A stretch of 16,199 nt of DNA from JBOGIG01 sp050742455 (GCA_050742455.1 JBOGIG010000065.1:1-16199), one strand, 5' to 3'. Positions 1 to 7,155 are shown, numbered from the stretch's first letter. Numbers and translations are program-made. Notes: generated from the sequence alone by a model not told the origin.

Positions 1-60
1 AGCCCACGCCGGCCGAGCCCACGCCGGCCGAGCCCACGCCGGCCGAGCCCACGCCGGCGA
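1..60 (+). repeat. 15 bp tandem repeat, about 4 copies
   Basis: Four consecutive copies of AGCCCACGCCGGCCG; the last one diverges in its final bases. The array runs into the left edge, so its true length is unknown. The unit is a multiple of three and reads PTPAE in the frame that ends at the TGA at 84-86, so it is probably an in-frame coding repeat. Confidence 0.9.
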
Positions 61-86
61 CCGCGGCCGACGGAGCCGACACCTGA
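3..86 (+). CDS. C-terminal tail of an upstream protein with PTPAE repeats (partial)
   Basis: The frame beginning at base 3 reads four PTPA(E) units, then TAADGADT and a TGA stop at 84-86. Only 27 residues are visible and they contain no domain, so the product cannot be named from sequence. By gene order, actinobacterial SpoU methylases followed by pheST usually sit directly after rplT (ribosomal protein L20), so a repeat-extended L20 or neighbouring translation protein is plausible. That is inference only. The other two frames are also open across the repeat, but this one ends with an acidic, non-repetitive tail and a stop just ahead of the next gene. Confidence 0.5.
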   Translation, partial: PTPAEPTPAEPTPAEPTPATAADGADT

Positions 87-139
87 GCCAATCCCTGCTG
101 TCTTTCCGGCACAGCAAGGTCCAACGACTCCGTCGGCTG

Positions 140-916
140 GTGCGCCAATCGAGCATGCGTCGAGCCGAGCGGGCCTTCGTGGCCGAAGGGGCCAAGGTGA
201 TCGAGGTGGCCCTGGAGGCGGGTGCCCACATCGAGGGAATCTATTGCTCGCCCGCCGCTTCGGGACTTCCTGGTTGTCGATCGGTGATCGATCGGGTGCT
301 CGACGGGAGCGGACGCGTATTCGAATTGGCCGAAGGGGTGATGGAGAGGGTGGCCGACACGGTTACCCCGCAGCCGGTGATGGCCGTCGTGGGCTACCTC
401 GACGTCGACCTTGATGCCCTGGCAGGGGCGGGCCATGTGGTGGTTGGGGTGGAACTTCGAGACCCTGGCAATGTCGGCACGCTGTTGCGCAGTGCCCAGG
501 CGGCGGGAGCCGACGGAGTAGTGTTGTGCGACGGCTCTGTCGATGTCTATAACCCCAAGACGGTTCGGGCCTCGGCTGGGGCGATCTTCCACCTTCCCGT
601 GGTGGCCGGAGGAGAGGCCGTGGATGTCTTGGGACAACTGGGGCGCTGGGGCATGACCCGATACGGAGCGCGCGCCAGTGGGGGGATCGACTATGCCGCA
701 GTGGATGCGACGCGGGGAGTGGCCTGGGTTCTGGGCAACGAATCAAGGGGCCTGGATTCCGAGATCGAGGCCCATCTTGACGGCCTGGTGACCATACCCA
801 TGAGCGGCTCGTGCGAGTCGATCAATGTGGGCACGGCCGGTGCGGTGCTCTGCTTCGAAACGGCCCGCCAGAGGCGACTCCTGGCTCGTGATGACGGCGG
901 TGGGCTCGCCCGGTGA
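140..916 (+). CDS. SpoU/TrmH-family RNA 2'-O-ribose methyltransferase
   Basis: SPOUT-class methyltransferase that moves a methyl group from S-adenosylmethionine to a ribose 2'-OH of rRNA or tRNA. All three family motifs are present (numbering from the GTG at 140): motif 1 around residues 103-119 with N111 and R117 (DPGNVGTLLRSA), motif 2 GNESRGL at 199-205, and motif 3 IPM...SINVGTAGA at 219-234, which form the trefoil-knot cofactor site. The N-terminal RNA-binding part is short here because the frame continues upstream with a typical family N-terminus (HSKVQRLRRLVRQ), so the real start is probably upstream. No ATG, GTG or TTG exists there; CTG at 83, 95 or 98 are the only near-cognate choices. 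I give the first canonical start. The stop overlaps the next gene's GTG (GTGA). Whether it is TsnR-like (23S rRNA) or acts on another target cannot be told. Confidence 0.9.
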   Translation: MRQSSMRRAERAFVAEGAKVIEVALEAGAHIEGIYCSPAASGLPGCRSVIDRVLDGSGRVFELAEGVMERVADTVTPQPVMAVVGYLDVDLDALAGAGHVVVGVELRDPGNVGTLLRSAQAAGADGVVLCDGSVDVYNPKTVRASAGAIFHLPVVAGGEAVDVLGQLGRWGMTRYGARASGGIDYAAVDATRGVAWVLGNESRGLDSEIEAHLDGLVTIPMSGSCESINVGTAGAVLCFETARQRRLLARDDGGGLAR

Positions 917-1950
917 ATTCCGAGGATCTGCCCGACGCCGTCCTGTGCCTGGACGGTGCCATGACGATCACGCAGGCGAATGCTCTAGCGGCTCACCTGA
1001 CCCAATACCGGCAAGGGGATCTGGTCGGTGGCCATGTCGTCGAGCTTCTGGCCCCCAGGGATCCCGACGGCCATGCCCTGTGGGTCCACGGCTGGTCCCA
1101 GGCCGAGCTCATGCGCTCGGTGCGCAGCCTGCCCGAGCGAGAAGTAATCCTGCGTCGCAGGGACGGCCGCGACGTTAGAGCTCTGGTGACCGCCTCCTAC
1201 CAGCGAGGCGACGGAGGTCGGATCTCCACCGTGGTGCTGGGCCTGCGTTCCGCCCGGCGACCGGGACGTCAAATGGCGAGCGGCATCGAAATAGTCTCCA
1301 CCGTGAGTCACGAGCTGCGATCCCCGCTGACATCGGTAAAGGGCTTTACCTCTCTGTTGATCAACCGCTGGGACCGCCTGGAAGACTCCGACAAGCTGAT
1401 GATGCTGGAACAGGTCAACCACGACGCCGATCGGGTGACCCGGCTGATCACCGAACTCCTCGACATATCGCGCCTGGAGTCTGGCAAGTTGGTGCTGCGG
1501 CCCCAGTTGGTGGATCTGGCCGAGCTGGCCGCCGCCGTGGTGGAAAAAGTGGGTATGCAACACCCCGGACTTGATGCCAAGCTGATCTTTGCCCGCCCTT
1601 TCGCCAAGGCCTGGGCCGACCCCGATAAGGTCACCCAGGTGCTTACCAACCTGGTCGAGAATGCCTGCAAGTACGGATCCCTGGATGGCTTGGAGGTGTC
1701 GGGGGAAGTCGGATCCGAATCTGTCAGCCTGTCGGTGGCCGATCAGGGTCCGGGTATCGCGGCCGAGGATCTGGACCGGGTGTTCACCCGGTTCTTCCGC
1801 CGGGAGGAAGGCAAACCTACCGGATCAGGTCTAGGTCTATGGATCAGTCGCGGCTTGGTCGAAGCCCACGGTGGGAACCTGACGGTCGCCTCCGAGCTGG
1901 GGCGCGGCTCCACCTTTCGCTTCACTTTGCCCCTGGCTCCCGGTGAATAG
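913..1950 (+). CDS. Soluble PAS-domain sensor histidine kinase
   Basis: Orthodox two-component sensor kinase of 345 residues. Residues about 5-115 look like a PAS sensor (DAVLCLDGAMTITQAN opening). The HisKA dimerisation helix carries the phospho-acceptor H133 in STVSHELRSPLTSVKGF. The HATPase domain has an N box (LVENACKYG, N250), G1 box (DQGPG, 277-281), F box (FTRFFR) and G2 box (GSGLGL, 304-309). There is no signal peptide or membrane segment, so it should be cytoplasmic. It starts at a GTG overlapping the upstream methylase stop and lies 18 nt before pheS, so it is very likely cotranscribed with translation genes. No response regulator gene is present nearby; the partner is unknown and the ligand cannot be inferred. 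Confidence 0.93.
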   Translation: MNSEDLPDAVLCLDGAMTITQANALAAHLTQYRQGDLVGGHVVELLAPRDPDGHALWVHGWSQAELMRSVRSLPEREVILRRRDGRDVRALVTASYQRGDGGRISTVVLGLRSARRPGRQMASGIEIVSTVSHELRSPLTSVKGFTSLLINRWDRLEDSDKLMMLEQVNHDADRVTRLITELLDISRLESGKLVLRPQLVDLAELAAAVVEKVGMQHPGLDAKLIFARPFAKAWADPDKVTQVLTNLVENACKYGSLDGLEVSGEVGSESVSLSVADQGPGIAAEDLDRVFTRFFRREEGKPTGSGLGLWISRGLVEAHGGNLTVASELGRGSTFRFTLPLAPGE

Positions 1951-1968
1951 CCGACAGGGCGGTTCGAT

Positions 1969-3042
1969 ATGAGCGAGGCCCCATCTTCGTCGAGCGCATC
2001 CGGACACGACCCGATGGCCGAGGTGGACGGAGCCGAACGCCAGGCTCTGGCCGAAGTGGCCGGGGCCACCGACACCCATCGGCTAAAGGACGCCGAGATT
2101 GCCGCCCTGGGCAAGCACTCGGTGCTGGCCGGGATGACCAAGGGTTTGTCGGGTCGGCCCGAGGAGGAGCGGCGCAGCTTGGGCCAGGCCATCGGCGCGG
2201 CACGGTCTCGGGTGTCGGGGGCCATCGAGGTCCGCCGGGAGGAACTGGCTGTAAGGGAGCGCCAGGCCAAGATGCGGTCCGAGCACATGGACCTTACCGA
2301 GGTGCTGCCCCGGTCGGGGCACGGTCATGCCAACCTCATCACCCAGACTCGAATGGAGTTGGAGGACGTCTTCGTGGGCATGGGCTATGTGGTGGCCGAA
2401 GGTCCCGAGATCGAGTCCGACTGGTACAACTTCGAAGCCCTCAACATTCCCCCGGCCCACCCGGCCCGGAGCATGTGGGACACCTTCTACCTGGACCTGG
2501 GGGAAGAAGAGTCGATGCTGTTGCGGACCCACACATCGCCGGTGCAGATCCATCTCATGGAGGCTCAACCCCCGCCCATTTATGCCGTCATGCCCGGGCG
2601 ATGCCATCGCCGGGAGACGCCGGACGCTCGCCACACCGCGACCTTCCACCAGATCGAGGGGCTGGTGGTTGACTCGGCCATCAGCTTTGGCCATCTGGCC
2701 GGGACTATCGAGGCCTTCACCAAAGCGTATTTCGGACCTGGGATCCACTCCAGGTTACGACCGGCCTACTTCCCATTCACCGAGCCGTCGGCGGAGTTCG
2801 AGATCACGTGCGCCATTTGTTGGGGGGCGGGGTGTCGGACCTGCTCGGGCACGGGATGGATCGAACTGGGCGGCTGCGGAATGATCGATCCAGCCGTCTT
2901 TGCCGCCGTTGGCATTGATGACGAACAATGGTCGGGATTTGCCTTCGGCTTCGGGATCGACCGCTGTGCCCAGATGCGTCACGGCTTGGCCGATATGAGA
3001 GTCTTGGCCGACAACGACTTCCGTCTCCTGTCCCAGTTCTAG
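1969..3042 (+). CDS. pheS: Phenylalanyl-tRNA synthetase alpha subunit
   Basis: Catalytic subunit of the (alpha-beta)2 class II enzyme that charges tRNA-Phe in the cytoplasm. Residues about 20-105 form the charged coiled-coil arm that contacts tRNA. The class II core has LLRTHTSPVQ (185-194), a motif 2 region ending FHQIEG (226-231), PFTEPSAE (269-276) and motif 3 GFAFGFGIDR (323-332) with the ATP-binding R332. The more usual form of motif 3 is GFAFGMGIER. A Cys cluster C281-x2-C284-x4-C289-x2-C292 precedes GWIE, as in some bacterial PheS proteins that may bind zinc. The first 15 residues are a low-complexity Ser/Ala stretch, and Met16 is an alternative start. At 357 residues the length is normal. 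pheT follows 12 nt downstream. Confidence 0.97.
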   Translation: MSEAPSSSSASGHDPMAEVDGAERQALAEVAGATDTHRLKDAEIAALGKHSVLAGMTKGLSGRPEEERRSLGQAIGAARSRVSGAIEVRREELAVRERQAKMRSEHMDLTEVLPRSGHGHANLITQTRMELEDVFVGMGYVVAEGPEIESDWYNFEALNIPPAHPARSMWDTFYLDLGEEESMLLRTHTSPVQIHLMEAQPPPIYAVMPGRCHRRETPDARHTATFHQIEGLVVDSAISFGHLAGTIEAFTKAYFGPGIHSRLRPAYFPFTEPSAEFEITCAICWGAGCRTCSGTGWIELGGCGMIDPAVFAAVGIDDEQWSGFAFGFGIDRCAQMRHGLADMRVLADNDFRLLSQF

Positions 3043-3054
3043 AGGACCCAGCAA

Positions 3055-5514
3055 ATGCTCGTACCCCTTTCCTGGCTGTGCGATTTCGCGCCGTTCATCG
3101 CTGATACGGGCGTCGGCGTGGCGCGCTTGTCCCGGGCCCGGGAACTGGCAGCCACCTTTGACGACCTGGGCATGGTGGTGGACGGGATGGAGGAGGTGGG
3201 GGAAGGCCTGGACGACGTCGTCGTCGCCCGGGTGCTCGAAATAGCCCCCATTCCCAAGGCCGATCGCATCCGGCGCGTAGTGGTCGATGCCGGTGGTTCG
3301 GAGCCCGTGCAGGTGGTTTGCGGGGCTTGGAATTTCGAGGTGGGTGACGCCGTGGTCCTGGCTCGGGTCGGAGCGGTGCTGCCGGGGGACTTCGCCATCG
3401 CAGCCAGGCGAATGAAGGGCGTCGCTTCCGAGGGAATGCTGTGCTCGGCCCGGGAACTGGGCCTGGGCGCCGAAGGGGCGGGCATCATGGTTCTCGACGC
3501 AGGTTCCGACCCCGGTCAGCCGGTGGCCGAGAACCTGGGCATTTATCGCGACGTCGTTTTCGATCTGGCAATCGAGGCCAACCGTCCTGATGCCATGTGC
3601 GTGGCCGGGGTTGCCCGCGATGGCGCGGCCCGCTTGGGCCTGCCCTTTGCCATCCCGCCGGTACCGCAATCCGGGCGCCACGGTCCCGCCGCGGACGAGC
3701 TGGCCTCGCTGGTGGTGGAATCGGAGGATCTGTGCCCGCGCATGATCGCCCGAGTGCTCACCGGGATCAGTTCGGGATCGTCGCCCCAGTGGATGCGGTC
3801 CCGGCTCACCCTGGCGGGTATGAGGCCCATCGGCTCGGTGGTGGATGTGTCCAATTACGTGATGTTGGAATTGGGCCAGCCAACTCACCCCTACGACCTG
3901 GACCGGCTGGGTGGCCAGGGCCTTATCGTGCGACAAGCCCGTCGGAGCGAGACGGTGATCACCCTCGACGGTGTGGAGCGACGGCTTGGCGAGGGCCGCA
4001 TTGCCGCGGCCGAGGCGGCGGACTGTGTCATTTGCGACGCCGAGGATCAAGTGGTCGGCCTGGCCGGCATCATGGGGGGTAGCTCCTCGGAGATAACGGG
4101 GGACACCTCCCGGGTGCTTCTGGAAGTGGCCCATTTCGCGCCCATGGCCATCGCCCGGACCTCCAAGCGTCTGGGCCTGCGCACCGAGGCATCGGCTCGA
4201 TTCGAACGGGGATGCGACCCCGACGGTCTGGAGCGGGCGGCTGACCGGTTCTGCGAGCTATTGGGCCAGTGCGGACCAGTCCAGGTGAGTCCAGGCTTCC
4301 TCGAGGGCGGCGTCGGAGTTCCCCCCCGAGAGCACGTGGTAGTGCGCACCGAGCGGGTCAATGCCATCCTGGGCACCGTCCTCGGCGATGACGAAATCGC
4401 TTCGCTCCTCAAGCCCATAGGCTTCGAGGCCCACCCGAAGGCACCGGGTCGGACCGAGTTCGAGGTCCCGGGCTTTCGGCCCGACGTCGAGCGCGAGATC
4501 GACCTGATCGAAGAAGTCGGACGCCATCACGGCTATTCCAAAGTGGCTCGGCTGGTCCCGTGCCCGCCCCAGGTGGGGGGGCTCACTCCTTATCAAAGGG
4601 ATCGGCGGCGGGTGGCCCAAGTCATGGCCGGGCTGGGCGCCAGCGAAGCCCAGACCCCGACCTTGCTGGCCCCGAGCGACCATGAGCGAATCGGCCTGGG
4701 CGACGAGCCGGGCTCTTCGGGCGGGGCGGTCCGGTTGACGAACCCAATGGTGGGCGACGAGTCAGTCCTGCGGCGGACCATGATGGCCGGCCTCTTGAAG
4801 GCCGCCGCCTTCAACGTCGATCGCCGGTGGGAGGATGTCCGCCTATTCGAAATAGGCCACGTGTTCGAGGCTCCCAAATCGCCAGGAGGTGATCCGGGTG
4901 AGTACGAGCACCTGGCGCTGTTGATGGGGCACCCTGGCGATGACGTCACCTCGGCTGTCCTGAGCTGGAGGCGGATGGTCGAAGCACTGGGGGCGGGCCC
5001 GACCCGAATGCAGGCGTCATCGTGGCCGGGGCTGCATCCCGGGCGTTCGGTCGAGCTGGTCGTGGGAGGGGCCATCGTGGGCGGTCTGGGGGAAATCGAC
5101 CCTGATGTCGCGGCCGCCTTCGGTCTGGGTGGGCGTCGGTTGGGTTATTTCGAATGCGACCTGGAACTGGTGCTGGCCCGCGGTGACGGCCCCGGCCAGG
5201 CCGGCCCAGGCCAGGCGGTGGGGGTGAGCGCCTTCCCGTCGTCCGACATCGATCTGGCCTTCGAGGTGGACGAGTCCGTCCCGGCGGAGCTGATTCGAGA
5301 TGCTCTGGCCCAGGCGGGAGGGGAGTTGTTGGTAAGCCTGGAGCTGTTCGATGTGTACAGGGGACCTGGGATTGATCCTGGTCGGCGCAGCCTGGCCTTT
5401 AGGCTGCGCTTTTGCTCCTTGGAGCGGACCCTCACCGATGTGGATGTGGCCGACCTGCGCCGGGGGTGCATCCAGGCCGTGGAGTCAGGACACGGGGCAA
5501 GACTGAGGATCTAA
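3055..5514 (+). CDS. pheT: Phenylalanyl-tRNA synthetase beta subunit
   Basis: Beta subunit (819 residues, normal size) that binds and positions tRNA-Phe and edits mischarged Tyr-tRNA-Phe. Domains in order: N-terminal B1; an EMAP/OB-type tRNA-binding domain about residues 50-160 (VARVLEIAPIPKADRIRR); the B3/B4 editing domain about 215-400 (MRPIGSVVDVSNYVMLELGQ); B5 about 425-495 (FRPDVEREIDLIEEVGR); a catalytic-like core; and the C-terminal FDX-ACB anticodon-binding domain from about residue 725 (AFPSSDIDLAF). The ATG at 3055 is chosen because AGAGGA lies just upstream, overlapping the end of pheS. A duplicated GPGQA linker (residues 712-721) precedes FDX-ACB. Confidence 0.97.
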   Translation: MLVPLSWLCDFAPFIADTGVGVARLSRARELAATFDDLGMVVDGMEEVGEGLDDVVVARVLEIAPIPKADRIRRVVVDAGGSEPVQVVCGAWNFEVGDAVVLARVGAVLPGDFAIAARRMKGVASEGMLCSARELGLGAEGAGIMVLDAGSDPGQPVAENLGIYRDVVFDLAIEANRPDAMCVAGVARDGAARLGLPFAIPPVPQSGRHGPAADELASLVVESEDLCPRMIARVLTGISSGSSPQWMRSRLTLAGMRPIGSVVDVSNYVMLELGQPTHPYDLDRLGGQGLIVRQARRSETVITLDGVERRLGEGRIAAAEAADCVICDAEDQVVGLAGIMGGSSSEITGDTSRVLLEVAHFAPMAIARTSKRLGLRTEASARFERGCDPDGLERAADRFCELLGQCGPVQVSPGFLEGGVGVPPREHVVVRTERVNAILGTVLGDDEIASLLKPIGFEAHPKAPGRTEFEVPGFRPDVEREIDLIEEVGRHHGYSKVARLVPCPPQVGGLTPYQRDRRRVAQVMAGLGASEAQTPTLLAPSDHERIGLGDEPGSSGGAVRLTNPMVGDESVLRRTMMAGLLKAAAFNVDRRWEDVRLFEIGHVFEAPKSPGGDPGEYEHLALLMGHPGDDVTSAVLSWRRMVEALGAGPTRMQASSWPGLHPGRSVELVVGGAIVGGLGEIDPDVAAAFGLGGRRLGYFECDLELVLARGDGPGQAGPGQAVGVSAFPSSDIDLAFEVDESVPAELIRDALAQAGGELLVSLELFDVYRGPGIDPGRRSLAFRLRFCSLERTLTDVDVADLRRGCIQAVESGHGARLRI
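5188..5217 (+). repeat. Two-copy 15 bp in-frame repeat in pheT
   Basis: Two near-identical 15 bp units encode GPGQA-GPGQA at PheT residues 712-721, in the linker before the FDX-ACB domain. The unit length and in-frame nature resemble the 15 bp repeat at the left edge of the window. Confidence 0.75.
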
Positions 5515-5528
5515 GGGTGACAACGGGA

Positions 5529-5554
5529 GGGGACCGGTGAGCCGTCAGTACCCC
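5529..5554 (+). terminator. Weak GC-rich hairpin between convergent genes
   Basis: GGGG at 5529-5532 can pair with CCCC at 5551-5554 around an inner CGG-TGAG-CCG hairpin. It lies 15 nt after the pheT stop and 10 nt beyond the stop of the convergent small gene. There is no T-run on either strand, so it is at best a poor or factor-assisted terminator. Confidence 0.25.
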
Positions 5555-5563
5555 ACCCAGCCG

Positions 5564-5977
5564 TCAATCCTCCCAGTCGTCGCCCGGCGAGATTGAGCCG
5601 GACTCGAGCTCATCCCACAGGGCCAGGGTGGCTGGCCCGAACCAACTCCACATCCCGTTCACGTCGCCCGGTGCCAGGTTGTCGAGGAAACCGATGGCGA
5701 CCAGTTCGATGATGTCGGGCGAGTCCAATCCGGCAAGGTCCTCGATGAAGTCCAGGCATTTGGCCACCAGGGCAATTCCCAGTGCCCGACCGGGCCCCGG
5801 ATCCACTGCAGGTCGGTCTTGGTGCAGCGCCTCGCTGACAAAGTCGGCGAACTCGGCAAAGGTCCCGTGGTCGCCGAGATCGCAATCGAAGGTCTCGGCC
5901 AGGCTCAGGTAGCGCCCTGTGAACTCGGGCACCCCCTTCAGCAACATGGCAGTAGCGCTGCTGATTGGCTCCGGCAT
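5564..5977 (-). CDS. Small acidic hypothetical protein, DUF7674-like
   Basis: A 137-residue protein on the opposite strand to everything else here. The start is the ATG at 5977 because a textbook AAGGAG lies 7 nt ahead of it; a longer TTG-started reading from 6016 lacks such a site. It is acidic, with no signal peptide or membrane helix. The order GVPEF...F.DFVSEAL...CLDFIEDL...VAIGFLDNL...WFGPATLALWDELE resembles, from memory, small helical proteins annotated as DUF7674, some of which I associate with immunity-like roles. That assignment is tentative and no function is known to me. It is transcribed away from the arginine operon from a back-to-back promoter and converges on pheT. Confidence 0.8.
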   Translation of the reverse strand: MPEPISSATAMLLKGVPEFTGRYLSLAETFDCDLGDHGTFAEFADFVSEALHQDRPAVDPGPGRALGIALVAKCLDFIEDLAGLDSPDIIELVAIGFLDNLAPGDVNGMWSWFGPATLALWDELESGSISPGDDWED

Positions 5978-6049
5978 CGGACCGCTCCTTGGTGGCCAGG
6001 TCTCCGCAGCGCCCAATCAGGCAGGAGGAGGAGACATGAAACAACATAG

Positions 6050-6078
6050 AAAATATCAAGAGGGCACCCTGATGTCAA
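6050..6078 (-). promoter_or_regulatory. Predicted sigma70-type promoter of the divergent small gene
   Basis: On the - strand, a perfect -35 TTGACA (6078-6073) is followed after exactly 17 bp by a -10 TATTTT (6055-6050). Transcription would start near 6043, leaving an untranslated leader of roughly 65 nt before the ATG at 5977. Its -35 lies only 4 bp from the -35 of the argC promoter. Confidence 0.6.
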
Positions 6079-6082
6079 TGGT

Positions 6083-6098
6083 TTGTATGTTTATACTG
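6083..6098 (+). promoter_or_regulatory. Candidate ArgR operator (ARG box) over the argC -35
   Basis: TTGTATGTTTATACTG contains the palindrome GTAT-N4-ATAC and matches 8 of 12 specified positions of the actinobacterial TTGCAT-N4-ATGCAA type of ARG box as I recall it. A third half-site, GTATA at 6105-6109, forms an 18 bp inverted repeat with TATAC (6092-6096) that covers the -10. ArgR is encoded six genes downstream. Binding here would block the argC promoter and could affect the adjacent divergent one. Confidence 0.5.
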
Positions 6099-6111
6099 CT
6101 TGATGTATAAT
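6083..6111 (+). promoter_or_regulatory. Predicted argC operon promoter (leaderless)
   Basis: -35 TTGTAT (6083-6088), a 17 bp spacer, and a perfect -10 TATAAT (6106-6111). The expected start point, about 7 nt past the -10, falls on or next to the A of the argC ATG at 6118. No Shine-Dalgarno sequence precedes that ATG, so the mRNA is probably leaderless, which is common in actinobacteria. A second -10-like TATACT at 6092-6097 has no good partner -35. Confidence 0.65.
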
Positions 6112-6117
6112 CACGAA

Positions 6118-7155
6118 ATGAACGTCGGGGTGATCGGTGCTTCGGGCTACGCCGGGGCTGAGTTGATGAGGCTGTGCGCCGGTCATCGAGTCTTCGACGT
6201 GGTCCGGGCCACGGCCCAGACCCACGCCGGCGAGACGGTGGCGTCGCTGTACCCCAGTCTGGCGAGCGCCTATCCCGATCTGGTCTTCGATCGGCTGACC
6301 CCTGCCGAAGGCGCTGGGGCTGCCGGTATCGACCTCGACGGAGTAGATGTCGTGTTCCTCAGCCTGCCCCACGGGCAGTCCATGGCCCTCATGGAGGATT
6401 TGGTAGGAACCACTCGGACGGTGGTCGACCTGTCGGCCGACTTCCGACTTTCCGACGCCTCGCTTTACCCCCGGTGGTATGGCCAGGATCACGCCTGTCC
6501 CCAACTACTGGATCGGGCCGTGTTCGGGCTGCCTGAATTGTTCAAGGAGGGCCTGGCCGGGGCCGGACTGGTGGCCGTGGCCGGCTGCTATCCGACGGCG
6601 GCGGCACTGGGGCTGGCCCCGCTGGTTCGCCTGGGAATGGTGTCACCCGACGGTGTCATCGTGGACGCTGCCAGCGGGGTGTCCGGGGCCGGGAGCTCGT
6701 TGCGCCACGAATTGCACTACGGGACGGCCAACGAGAACTTCAATGCCTATGGATTGTTGGACCACCGCCACACTCCCGAGATCGAACAGGCCAGCGGGGC
6801 CAAGGTCCTGTTCACTCCTCATCTGGCTCCCATGACCAGAGGCCTGTTGGCTACCTGCTATGCCCGGCCGATCCGGGCCTGCTCGACAGAGTCGATCCTG
6901 GCCGCGCTGACCGAGTTCTACGACGGCGAGCCATTCGTGGTCGTCGATGCCGAGCCGCCCTCCACCAAGTCCACCCTCGGATCGAATACCGCCCGCCTGA
7001 CGGCCCGCTATGACGATCGGACAGGCTGGGTGGTTGTAATCGCGGCCATCGACAACCTGGTCAAGGGAGCGGCCGGCCAGGCCGTGCAGTGCGCGAATGT
7101 GGCTCTGGGGCTCGATGAGACCGAAGGTCTGGCCCGGGTTGGGATGTACCCGTGA
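6118..7155 (+). CDS. argC: N-acetyl-gamma-glutamyl-phosphate reductase
   Basis: NADPH-dependent reduction of N-acetylglutamyl phosphate to N-acetylglutamate semialdehyde, third step of arginine synthesis. The N-terminal nucleotide-binding motif GASGYAG is at residues 7-13 and the catalytic cysteine is C157 in VAGCYPTAAALGL. HLAPMTRGLLAT is also typical. The ATG at 6118 is chosen because MNVGVIGASGYAG is the usual N-terminus and the promoter -10 ends 6 nt before it. Upstream TTG (6100) and ATG (6103) in the same frame would add only MMYNHE and lie within the promoter. At 345 residues it is full length. It overlaps argJ by GTGA. Confidence 0.96.
   Translation: MNVGVIGASGYAGAELMRLCAGHRVFDVVRATAQTHAGETVASLYPSLASAYPDLVFDRLTPAEGAGAAGIDLDGVDVVFLSLPHGQSMALMEDLVGTTRTVVDLSADFRLSDASLYPRWYGQDHACPQLLDRAVFGLPELFKEGLAGAGLVAVAGCYPTAAALGLAPLVRLGMVSPDGVIVDAASGVSGAGSSLRHELHYGTANENFNAYGLLDHRHTPEIEQASGAKVLFTPHLAPMTRGLLATCYARPIRACSTESILAALTEFYDGEPFVVVDAEPPSTKSTLGSNTARLTARYDDRTGWVVVIAAIDNLVKGAAGQAVQCANVALGLDETEGLARVGMYP

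Noticed and set aside
2755..4134. Long - strand frame of 459 codons opposite pheS-pheT
   Set aside because: It lies fully antisense to two clearly recognised genes and its product has the His/Pro/Gly-rich composition typical of GC-rich shadow frames.
5978..6016. Longer start (TTG at 6016) for the - strand gene
   Set aside because: It has no Shine-Dalgarno sequence, whereas the ATG at 5977 has AAGGAG at ideal spacing.
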